Part shown: one piece after another, positions 57,061 through 64,000 of the stretch | Layout of the letters: each line of letters opens with the position of its first letter | How positions within the stretch are numbered: the first letter of the stretch is position 1 | Assembly: GCF_002744175.1 (NCBI RefSeq) | Contig: NZ_NKHF01000004.1 | Location: forward strand, 1-64,000 | Source: Pseudoalteromonas piscicida | GTDB lineage: Bacteria; Pseudomonadota; Gammaproteobacteria; Enterobacterales; Alteromonadaceae | Length of the DNA: 64,000 nucleotides | Reading direction: 5' to 3' | Notes under the pieces: model-generated | Told to the model about the DNA's origin: nothing | The model's input: the letters and a program-made list of their open reading frames with translations, nothing else | Database searches by the model: none | Translations under genes and position numbers: made by a program

Positions 57061-58227
57061 TTAATCTCGCCCATAGATATCTCTTGTGTAGACTTTATCC
57101 CTCACATCTTCCAGCTCATAAACTATACGATTAGAGACAATAATATCCGATTCTGCTTTAAACTGGTTTAGATCATCATAGACCCTAAAATGTTGAAACT
57201 CAGACTGTTGTAGAACCGGCTCAAAAATAATGATTTCAACTCCTTCAGCTCGGATATACTTCATCACGTCCTGAATTGCTGAATCTCTGAAGTTGTCAGA
57301 GCCTGCTTTCATAATCAACCGATAAATCCCGACAGTTTTGGCACCGCGCTTTAGAATTGAATCAGCAATAAATGCTTTTCGCGTGCTGTTGGCATCTACT
57401 ATAGCCTTTATCAAATTGTTGGGTATATTTTGGTAGTTAGCGAGTAACTGCTTGGTGTCTTTGGGCAAGCAATATCCACCATAACCAAAAGATGGATTAT
57501 TGTAATGACTTCCTATGCGAGGGTCTAAGCCAACGCCTTCCACTATTTGCTTGGTGCTTAATTGATGTGCTTCTGCATAGGTGTCAAGTTCGTTAAAATA
57601 AGCAACCCGCATAGCCAAATATGTATTTGAGAATAGCTTTATAGCCTCAGCTTCCGTAGGATCAGTAGTTAATATATCAACACTTTTTTTCACTGCCCCT
57701 TGCTTTAGCAAAAAAGCAAATTCTTGTGCTCGCTCTGAGCGCTCACCAACAATGATCCGAGAGGGGTAAAGATTATCATAAAGTGCCTTGCCCTCGCGCA
57801 AAAACTCTGGGGAGAAAATAATGTTATTAGTTAAGAATTGATTTTTGACCTTTTCAGTAAAACCTACTGGCACAGTTGACTTAATAACCATTACAGCACA
57901 AGGGTTATACAACAAAACCTCGCTAATGACAGCTTCTACACTTTCGGTATTAAAAAAGTTAGTTTCAGGATCATAATCCGTCGGTGTTGCAATTATAACC
58001 CAGTCACTGTGAAGAAAAGCGGTGGCAGCATCAGATGTCGCGAAAAAGCTTGGCAGTCCCTCCTGTAAGGCCTGTGAGATCTGCGGGTCGTGAAAAGGAC
58101 AGATGCCTGAGTTGATTTTATCTACTTTATCAGTTGATATATCAAGTAAGGCTACTTCGTTATGCTTTGCAAGTAAAACTGCGTTTGCCAGTCCAACGTA
58201 ACCACCGCCAACCACTGTTATTTTCAT
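57061..58227 (-). CDS. ugd: UDP-glucose 6-dehydrogenase
   Basis: A 388-residue enzyme that oxidises UDP-glucose to UDP-glucuronate using two NAD. Rossmann motif [16 protein letters not shown], catalytic Cys in [15 protein letters not shown], and [13 protein letters not shown]. The length and motifs fit the E. coli Ugd type. AGGAG before ATG supports the start. It follows a 625-bp gap containing an ops-like GGCGGAAGC and is followed by the rfaH gene after about 290 bp. Confidence 0.96.
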   Translation of the reverse strand: MKITVVGGGYVGLANAVLLAKHNEVALLDISTDKVDKINSGICPFHDPQISQALQEGLPSFFATSDAATAFLHSDWVIIATPTDYDPETNFFNTESVEAVISEVLLYNPCAVMVIKSTVPVGFTEKVKNQFLTNNIIFSPEFLREGKALYDNLYPSRIIVGERSERAQEFAFLLKQGAVKKSVDILTTDPTEAEAIKLFSNTYLAMRVAYFNELDTYAEAHQLSTKQIVEGVGLDPRIGSHYNNPSFGYGGYCLPKDTKQLLANYQNIPNNLIKAIVDANSTRKAFIADSILKRGAKTVGIYRLIMKAGSDNFRDSAIQDVMKYIRAEGVEIIIFEPVLQQSEFQHFRVYDDLNQFKAESDIIVSNRIVYELEDVRDKVYTRDIYGRD

Positions 58228-58371
58228 CTTTGCTCCTAACTAAAAGCTAAATACAAGCACATATTATTTTTGCTTATCGTTAGAATATGAGAGAAAAGTG
58301 ACAATTAAATGATTGGCTAACATTAATATTTTTAGCGACTTTACTTTTTGAAGATGTCTAGTCTTTACATT

Positions 58372-58383
58372 GCTTCCGCCTTA
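58372..58383 (-). promoter_or_regulatory. Second ops-like element, before ugd
   Basis: On the minus strand TTAAGGCGGAAGC shares the nine-base core GGCGGAAGC with the JUMPstart/ops element before wza, including the same T-to-A difference from the enteric ops, and is preceded by TGTTAA as in JUMPstart. It lies 145 bp before ugd. Confidence 0.55.
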
Positions 58384-58739
58384 ACAAAGACGGTATTGTT
58401 TTATGCTTACTACTTGCCCAACTTTTAGAGCGAGTAATCATACGCTAACTGTGTTAAAAACTTCTCATTTAGAACAGATTTTTGCTTTGCCGATATGGAC
58501 GTGAGTAGCTTGGCAAAAGCAGAGCGCGATGTTCGCTCCCACACTTTCTGAATAGAATAAGGAGATAACTTAAGGTGATTTTAAAAACAATAAGTTAGTT
58601 TATTCCCTATCCAAAACTCAGGTGAAGTAAACTAATAGGCATAAAAGCTGAGCTTCATATCGCTAAAATGTAATATAAGTTTACTCAACTTAAAACTGTT
58701 ATCGGGTCATTTGTAAACTATATCCCAGCAAAGTTATCG

Positions 58740-58761
58740 GGGTTCTATAAATCGAACCCCT
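58740..58761. terminator. Hairpin downstream of wecB
   Basis: GGGGTTC pairs with GAACCCC across an eight-base loop, about 90 bp after the wecB stop. There is no T run on the minus strand, so a terminator role is only possible, not shown. Confidence 0.35.
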
Positions 58762-58852
58762 ATCATATTTGCCACTTCCGATTTAGCAACTTTTAGTAAT
58801 TTATACGGCCCAGAAATGCTCTTGATAACCTTAAGCGCACCATTGGGGTAAA

Positions 58853-59980
58853 CTATAAACACTGAGCTTGAGCTAGTACGTCACAAATCCGACTACATGC
58901 CTTACCATCACCATAGGGGTTATGAGCTTTGCTCATTATTTCATAAGCCTGACGATCTGTTAGCAGCTCTGTAATTGATGACGTTATTGCTTTTATATCT
59001 GTTCCAACTAATTTTACTGTTCCTGCAGCAACAGCCTCTGGGCGCTCAGTCGTGTCTCTCATCACTAAGACTGGTTTACCCAAGCTTGGGGCTTCCTCCT
59101 GAATCCCACCAGAATCAGTTAAAATTAGATGCGCTTTGTTCATTAAGAAAATGAAAGGAAGATATTGCTGCGGCTCTATTAAGTGTATATTACATACATC
59201 TTTAAGAATACGATTGACGGGCTCCTGAACATTTGGATTTAAATGCACAGGATAAACGATTTGCGAATCGGGATGCGCTTTAGCTGTTTCAGCCAAGGCT
59301 TTGCAGATTCTTTCAAATCCGCTGCCAAAGCTTTCCCGGCGATGCCCAGTTACCAAAATTAACTTCTTTTCATCACTCAAAAATGGAAATTGTTCAGCTA
59401 ACTCAAGTGCTAAACTATTATCATCTTCGATTCGGTTTTTAACCAATAGCAACGCGTCAATCACCGTATTGCCTGTGACATATATTTCATTACTATCGAC
59501 GTTTTCCGATAGCAGATTTTGTTTGGAAGTTTCAGTAGGTGCAAAGTGAAATTTAGTAAGCACTCCTGTTAATTTCCTATTTGCCTCCTCAGGCCACGGC
59601 GAGTAGATATTCCCAGTCCTTAACCCTGCTTCTACATGAGCCACTGATATTTGCTCATAGTATGCGGCCAAGCTCGCTGCAAAAGTTGTAGCTGTATCAC
59701 CGTGAACTAGTACTACATCTGGTTGAAACTCTTTGAGAACAGGTGTCAACTCCAATAAAATGCGACTAGTCACCTCAGGCAATGTTTGACCAGCCTGCAT
59801 TAAATCCAAGTCATAGTCGGGATTAATTTCAAAAAGCGCCAAGACTTGATCGAGCATTTCACGGTGCTGCGCTGTTACACAAACCCTAGCATTAAACCGA
59901 GAATCCATTTCAAGTGCTTTTACGAGCGGAGCCATTTTTATAGCTTCCGGGCGAGTTCCAAATACAGTCAATACTTTCAT
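58853..59980 (-). CDS. wecB: UDP-N-acetylglucosamine 2-epimerase (non-hydrolysing)
   Basis: A 375-residue enzyme making UDP-ManNAc from UDP-GlcNAc. Conserved blocks: [39 protein letters not shown] and [28 protein letters not shown]. It overlaps rmlD by four bases. No wecC is in the window, so either ManNAc itself is used or a dehydrogenase such as TviB acts on it. Confidence 0.96.
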   Translation of the reverse strand: MKVLTVFGTRPEAIKMAPLVKALEMDSRFNARVCVTAQHREMLDQVLALFEINPDYDLDLMQAGQTLPEVTSRILLELTPVLKEFQPDVVLVHGDTATTFAASLAAYYEQISVAHVEAGLRTGNIYSPWPEEANRKLTGVLTKFHFAPTETSKQNLLSENVDSNEIYVTGNTVIDALLLVKNRIEDDNSLALELAEQFPFLSDEKKLILVTGHRRESFGSGFERICKALAETAKAHPDSQIVYPVHLNPNVQEPVNRILKDVCNIHLIEPQQYLPFIFLMNKAHLILTDSGGIQEEAPSLGKPVLVMRDTTERPEAVAAGTVKLVGTDIKAITSSITELLTDRQAYEIMSKAHNPYGDGKACSRICDVLAQAQCL

Positions 59981-60831
59981 TTTGTTTTACTCAAGAGCAT
60001 TTGGTACAGAGCCTCTGTCCAGTGTACCTTAGTGAATGTGTCGTTGTTACAGTTCATCAAACTGTAACTGGGTCGCTTAGCTGGAGTTGGATATTGCTCA
60101 CTAGAGATAGGCTCAATGGGGATTTTATTTCCTAACAGTCCAAGCTCCACTGATTTTTTTTGTATTTCTACAGCAAAGTCATACCAGCTTGCCACTCCCA
60201 AATCTTGATAGTGATAGACTGGCTCTAGCGTATCTTGCTCAGCAAGTTTCCAAAGGTATTTGGCAAGTCCATTGGCAGAGGTTGGGCTCCCAACCTGATC
60301 CGCAACGACACTTAACTGTTCTCTTTCACTCATTAAACGAAGCATAGTTTTTACAAAGTTATTGCCATGACTAGAGTAAACCCAAGAAGTGCGAACAACA
60401 CATGCATTGTCTGGGGAGTATTTCTTTATTGCCTCTTCTCCCGCCAATTTCGATGCTCCATAAACATTTATTGGGTTAGTTACATCGTCTACTCTATACG
60501 GTGTACTTTTTGTGCCATCAAACACAAAGTCAGTTGAAACATGAATTAATCTAATATTGTGCTGACAAGCAATTTTTGCTAACAACTCAACAGCGGTAGC
60601 GTTTATCAAATAGGCTGCTTCTTTGTCAGTTTCAGCCTTATCAACTGCTGTATAAGCAGATGCATTAATTATCACTTTGGGCTGATAGTGTAATACTGCT
60701 GCTTTGATATTTTCAGCACTAGTAATATCAATATCTGTACGGCCTAATGCAATAGCCTTAACCTGTTCTGGAGTAGTTCTTATCAGCTCCCATGCAACTT
60801 GGCCGTTCTTACCTATAATTAATACATCCAT
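59977..60831 (-). CDS. rmlD: dTDP-4-dehydrorhamnose reductase
   Basis: A 284-residue SDR enzyme that performs the last, NADPH-dependent step to dTDP-L-rhamnose. Motifs: [11 protein letters not shown] at the N-terminus, [10 protein letters not shown] and Tyr-x3-Lys in [11 protein letters not shown]. Starts on the base next to the rmlB stop. Confidence 0.95.
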   Translation of the reverse strand: MDVLIIGKNGQVAWELIRTTPEQVKAIALGRTDIDITSAENIKAAVLHYQPKVIINASAYTAVDKAETDKEAAYLINATAVELLAKIACQHNIRLIHVSTDFVFDGTKSTPYRVDDVTNPINVYGASKLAGEEAIKKYSPDNACVVRTSWVYSSHGNNFVKTMLRLMSEREQLSVVADQVGSPTSANGLAKYLWKLAEQDTLEPVYHYQDLGVASWYDFAVEIQKKSVELGLLGNKIPIEPISSEQYPTPAKRPSYSLMNCNNDTFTKVHWTEALYQMLLSKTK

Positions 60832-61896
60832 TTAGCTTCCACCTAATCTCTCTCGCTGATAAGAACCATCTTGGACATGGTCACACCATGCTTGGTTATT
60901 CAAATACCACTTAATTGTTTTGAGTATTCCTGTCTCAAATGTTTCTTTTGGCCGCCACCCGAGTTCCTGATAGATTTTGCTTGCATCAATAGCATATCGA
61001 ACATCATGGCCTGGTCGATCTGTAACAAAGGAAATCAAATCTTTGAAATCTGTTAAACCACAAGGCTTATTCTCTATCAAATCATTTAAATGGTTGCAGA
61101 TCGTTGTGACTACCTCAATATTTTGCTTTTCATTAAAGCCACCAATATTATATGTTTCTCCTAATTTCCCTTCAGTAACCACTTTATAAAGTGCACGAGC
61201 GTGATCTTCAACAAACAGCCAATCGCGTATTTGTTTACCATCTCCATAAATTGGTAACGGCTTACCTTCAAGCGCATTCAAAATGATAAGCGGAATTAAT
61301 TTTTCTGGAAAATGGTATGGCCCATAATTGTTTGAACAATTAGTGAGAACAACCGGGAGTTGATAGGTACGATACCAAGCTCTAACGAGGTGATCTGAAG
61401 CGGCCTTTGATGCTGAATATGGTGAACTAGGCTGATATGATGTTTCTTCAGTAAAAAAGCCTTCTGGACCCAAGTCACCGTATACCTCATCAGTGGAAAT
61501 ATGGTGAAAACGAAACTCCCCCTTCTTACTTTCCGCAAGTGACGCGTAGTAACTGCGCACCGCTTCAAGTAACTCGTATGTACCTAACACATTCGTTTTA
61601 ATAAACTCGCCAGGACCATCGATCGAACGATCTACATGGCTTTCTGCTGCTAAGTGCATAATGTAATCGGGTTGATATTGCTTTAGAGTTGCAGTGACAC
61701 AAGCTCTGTCACAAATATCCCCCTTCACAAAATGATAACGCGTGTTATTTTCAACCGTGCTTAACGATTCTAAATTACCTGCATAAGTTAATTTATCATA
61801 GTTGACTACAGTATGAGCGGTTTCTTGAATTAAGAATCGAACCAGTGCCGAACCAATGAATCCAGCACCTCCAGTGATAAAAATTGTTTTACTCAT
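60832..61896 (-). CDS. rmlB: dTDP-glucose 4,6-dehydratase
   Basis: A 354-residue NAD-dependent dehydratase, second step of rhamnose synthesis. [36 protein letters not shown] (Thr-Asp-Glu catalytic set) and [11 protein letters not shown] (Tyr-x3-Lys) are all present. It lies 12 bp after rmlC. Confidence 0.97.
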   Translation of the reverse strand: MSKTIFITGGAGFIGSALVRFLIQETAHTVVNYDKLTYAGNLESLSTVENNTRYHFVKGDICDRACVTATLKQYQPDYIMHLAAESHVDRSIDGPGEFIKTNVLGTYELLEAVRSYYASLAESKKGEFRFHHISTDEVYGDLGPEGFFTEETSYQPSSPYSASKAASDHLVRAWYRTYQLPVVLTNCSNNYGPYHFPEKLIPLIILNALEGKPLPIYGDGKQIRDWLFVEDHARALYKVVTEGKLGETYNIGGFNEKQNIEVVTTICNHLNDLIENKPCGLTDFKDLISFVTDRPGHDVRYAIDASKIYQELGWRPKETFETGILKTIKWYLNNQAWCDHVQDGSYQRERLGGS

Positions 61897-61908
61897 TGCT
61901 TGTATCTC

Positions 61909-62454
61909 TTAAAGCTTAGGTGCATCCGCAAGCAACAGGCCCGCTTTGTCCTTTTCGGATAGTAAAGGCAACTGACTATCTTTTAGCGGCCATTTAATAT
62001 TTAATGCCGGATCATTCCACAAAAGGCTTTTTTCAAATTGAGGTGCGTAGTAATCGGTACACTTATAGGCAAACTCAGCGGTTTCTGATGTTACATAAAA
62101 ACCATGTGCAAACCCCTCTGGAACCCAAAGTTGACGCTTATTCTCAGCATTAAGCAAGACAGCTACATGCTGACCGAATGTCTCACTATCGGCTCTCATA
62201 TCCACTGCAACATCATAAACCTCTCCATGTGTTACTCGAATTAACTTCCCCTGTGTACACTCAGTTTGGTAGTGAAGCCCTCTGAGTATTCCTTGCGATG
62301 AGCTACTATGGTTGTCTTGCACAAAAGAGACGTCAGCGACGCGTTCACGAAACCAATCTTCTCTGAAGGTCTCCATAAAAAAACCTCTCTCATCACCAAA
62401 AACTTTAGGCTCTAAGATGACCACATCAGGAATTGTTGTTTTAATTACTTTCAC
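61909..62454 (-). CDS. rmlC: dTDP-4-dehydrorhamnose 3,5-epimerase
   Basis: A 181-residue cupin epimerase, third step of the rhamnose pathway. LRGLHYQTE carries the catalytic His and [10 protein letters not shown] the catalytic Tyr; [11 protein letters not shown] is also typical. Overlaps rmlA by four bases. Confidence 0.96.
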   Translation of the reverse strand: MKVIKTTIPDVVILEPKVFGDERGFFMETFREDWFRERVADVSFVQDNHSSSSQGILRGLHYQTECTQGKLIRVTHGEVYDVAVDMRADSETFGQHVAVLLNAENKRQLWVPEGFAHGFYVTSETAEFAYKCTDYYAPQFEKSLLWNDPALNIKWPLKDSQLPLLSEKDKAGLLLADAPKL

Positions 62455-63332
62455 GAAAATACCCTTTGAGTAAGTAGACTAAGCAAATATTCCCCATACC
62501 CGCTTTTACGTAACGGCTCTGCTAAAGCTTTTAATTGTTCAGCATCAATATAGCCCATCCTATAAGCTACCTCTTCTGGACAATTTACTTTGAGACCTTG
62601 ACGCTTTTCTATTGTTTCAATGAATTGTGCTGCTTGAAGTAAACTGTCATGTGTACCGGTATCCAACCAAGCTGTACCACGTCCCATTATCTCCACATTC
62701 AAGGATCCAGCTGTTAGGTACTGCTCAATCACATCTGTAATTTCTAACTCACCACGCGCGGAAGGTTGAACATTTTTTGCATATTCAATAACCTTACTAT
62801 CAAAAAAGTATAGTCCGGGAACGGCATAATTAGACTTAGGTTGTTGAGGCTTTTCTTCAATAGAAATAACCTTTCCGCCAGCATCAAATTCTACAACACC
62901 ATATGCGTTTGGATTCGCAACATGGTAACCAAAGACCGTGCCGCCATCAGGGCGCCTTGCCGCTGCTTGCAAAGATTTAACTAAGTCATGACCATAAAAT
63001 AAATTGTCACCGAGAATAAGTGCAACATTCGAATCGCCAATAAACTCTTCGCCAAGTAAAAAAGCCTGAGCCAAGCCATCTGGAGAGGGTTGCGTAACAT
63101 AATCGATAGATATTCCCCACTTATCCCCTTTGCCGAGCAATGCTTGAAAGTTAGCTTGTTCATCGGGAGTGGTAATAACTAAAATGTCCTTAATTCCTGC
63201 ATTCATTAGCGTTGCTATAGGATAGTATATCATCGGCTTGTCGTAGACGGGCATCAGTTGCTTACTAACAACCTTAGTCAATGGATACAAGCGAGTGCCA
63301 CTTCCACCTGCTAATACAATTCCCTTAGTCAT
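62451..63332 (-). CDS. rmlA: Glucose-1-phosphate thymidylyltransferase
   Basis: A 293-residue nucleotidyltransferase, first step of dTDP-L-rhamnose synthesis. Motifs: [38 protein letters not shown] and [10 protein letters not shown]. The start is ATG at 63332 ([10 protein letters not shown]) with GAGG nine bases upstream; the ATG at 63347 would add five residues and overlap the previous gene more. Length then fits the family norm. Confidence 0.96.
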   Translation of the reverse strand: MTKGIVLAGGSGTRLYPLTKVVSKQLMPVYDKPMIYYPIATLMNAGIKDILVITTPDEQANFQALLGKGDKWGISIDYVTQPSPDGLAQAFLLGEEFIGDSNVALILGDNLFYGHDLVKSLQAAARRPDGGTVFGYHVANPNAYGVVEFDAGGKVISIEEKPQQPKSNYAVPGLYFFDSKVIEYAKNVQPSARGELEITDVIEQYLTAGSLNVEIMGRGTAWLDTGTHDSLLQAAQFIETIEKRQGLKVNCPEEVAYRMGYIDAEQLKALAEPLRKSGYGEYLLSLLTQRVFS

Positions 63333-64000
63333 CAAATAGAACCTCATATTGATTTTTGACCACTTTCCACGTGTATCTACGGTGGGCGATTTCCATTAGT
63401 GCCTCTCCACATTCACGAATTTCCTTTTTCTCGAACAGCTCAACAAGTTGTTTACTAGACGAAAAAAAGTCAGCCTGCTCTTCCGTTGTTGCTCGATTAT
63501 AAACACAGTCAAAGCAAACAATTGGTAAGTTAAAAAACATCATCTCGACTAGTGACGGGTTGGTCCCTCCAGCTGAGTGGCCATGAATATATACACTTGC
63601 TGAACTCCTGTACTTGTATAATTCCTCAATATTATAAATCGGGTCAATAAGTTCAATATTGTTGAAATTACTATATTCCCTCTTTAAATTTAACCCATAC
63701 TCACTATTATCCCAGTTACCTATAAACTTTATTTTTTTATTTGGCATTTTGCTAAAAGCATCTAAGATTACGTGGCAATTATTCTCAGGCTCTATTCTAC
63801 ATAACGCTAGAGCATAAGAGTTGTTATTTTCCTCTTTTAATTCTTCTTTTGAACACCCAAGAGCATGATCTCCACCATATGCGATAACGGTAGATTTCAC
63901 CCCATACTCAGCCTCGACATATTCCGCAATTCCAGCATTATCAGCCACCACAGTATCGGAAAATCTCACAGCTAGGCGCTCTGACAGTTTCAGAAAAGCT
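63325..64000 (-). CDS. Rhamnosyltransferase-like family 4 glycosyltransferase, partial
   Basis: The reading frame continues to the right window edge without a start of its own: upstream of [11 protein letters not shown] it reads [10 protein letters not shown], so the GTG at 63969 is not the true start. About 225 C-terminal residues are visible. They resemble the C-terminal half of DUF1972/GT4 rhamnosyltransferases ([43 protein letters not shown]). Its place directly before rmlA fits transfer of rhamnose, but the donor is inferred. Confidence 0.8.
   Translation of the reverse strand, partial: AFLKLSERLAVRFSDTVVADNAGIAEYVEAEYGVKSTVIAYGGDHALGCSKEELKEENNNSYALALCRIEPENNCHVILDAFSKMPNKKIKFIGNWDNSEYGLNLKREYSNFNNIELIDPIYNIEELYKYRSSASVYIHGHSAGGTNPSLVEMMFFNLPIVCFDCVYNRATTEEQADFFSSSKQLVELFEKKEIRECGEALMEIAHRRYTWKVVKNQYEVLFDD

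Larger units (their letters stand above)
58228..58852. other. Gene-free region between wecB and ugd
   Basis: About 625 bp with no convincing ORF. It contains an inverted repeat at 58740-58761, a small GC-rich hairpin at 58522-58538 and an ops-like site at 58372-58380. It must hold the ugd promoter if ugd is not read through from wecB. Confidence 0.45.

Noticed and set aside
63332-63347. Upstream ATG of rmlA.
   Set aside because: It adds five residues not found in the family and lacks a spaced ribosome-binding site; ATG at 63332 has GAGG nine bases upstream.

Overview
The window looks like chromosomal DNA of a marine gammaproteobacterium, most likely Pseudoalteromonas or a close relative in the Alteromonadales. 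The evidence is the moderately AT-rich composition, a DHH-type manganese pyrophosphatase, secreted S8 proteases with P and PKD domains, curli export genes without the enteric csgBAC/csgD set, and a large Wzx/Wzy polysaccharide locus. Assignment to a genus is inference. No rRNA, tRNA, CRISPR array, insertion sequence or complete prophage was seen.

Left part (1-24 kb) is housekeeping and envelope genes in short units: a TonB-dependent receptor with an STN domain; the dabB-dabA inorganic-carbon uptake pair with a divergent LysR gene; a FapA/DUF342 gene; mutM with a small membrane-anchored protein; ppaC; a curli cluster (one 20-repeat curlin gene followed by csgE-csgF-csgG); a secreted subtilisin-like protease; a beta-CASP metallo-beta-lactamase; galU; a catalytically degenerate tyrosine-recombinase-like gene; and a large lipoprotein of unknown function.

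Right part (24-64 kb) is one long polysaccharide locus, all on the minus strand, so it is read from right to left. In order of transcription: a rhamnosyltransferase-like gene cut by the window edge, rmlA-rmlC-rmlB-rmlD-wecB (dTDP-L-rhamnose and UDP-ManNAc); ugd (UDP-GlcA); a NusG/RfaH-type elongation factor gene; wza-wzb-wzc (export and tyrosine phosphorelay); tviB-tviC (UDP-GlcNAcA/UDP-GalNAcA); wbpB-wbpD-wbpE with an L-2-hydroxyglutarate oxidase (UDP-2,3-diacetamido uronic acid); an epimerase and aminotransferase pair; then, after an intrinsic terminator, an asparagine-synthase-like amidotransferase, an acetyltransferase, a putative glycosyltransferase, Wzx, Wzy, a glycosyltransferase, a CapK-like adenylate-forming enzyme, a second amidotransferase, a glycosyltransferase, a PglC-like initiating transferase, an unknown 116-residue protein, an N-formyltransferase, an aminotransferase and a PglF/WbpM-like dehydratase. 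A YjbH-family gene closes the locus.

The predicted product is a Wzy-type capsule or O-antigen containing rhamnose, acidic diacetamido sugars, probably amidated uronic acids and possibly an N-formylated trideoxy amino sugar. The most interesting points are: JUMPstart/ops-like elements (GGCGGAAGC) on the minus strand before both wza and ugd, next to an RfaH-type gene; an oxidase for 2-hydroxyglutarate embedded in the pathway whose WbpB step is known to make that by-product; two single-base frameshifts of the same kind (TTT where TTTT would restore the frame) in wzc and yjbH, which could be real or assembly errors; and a single very long curlin gene.
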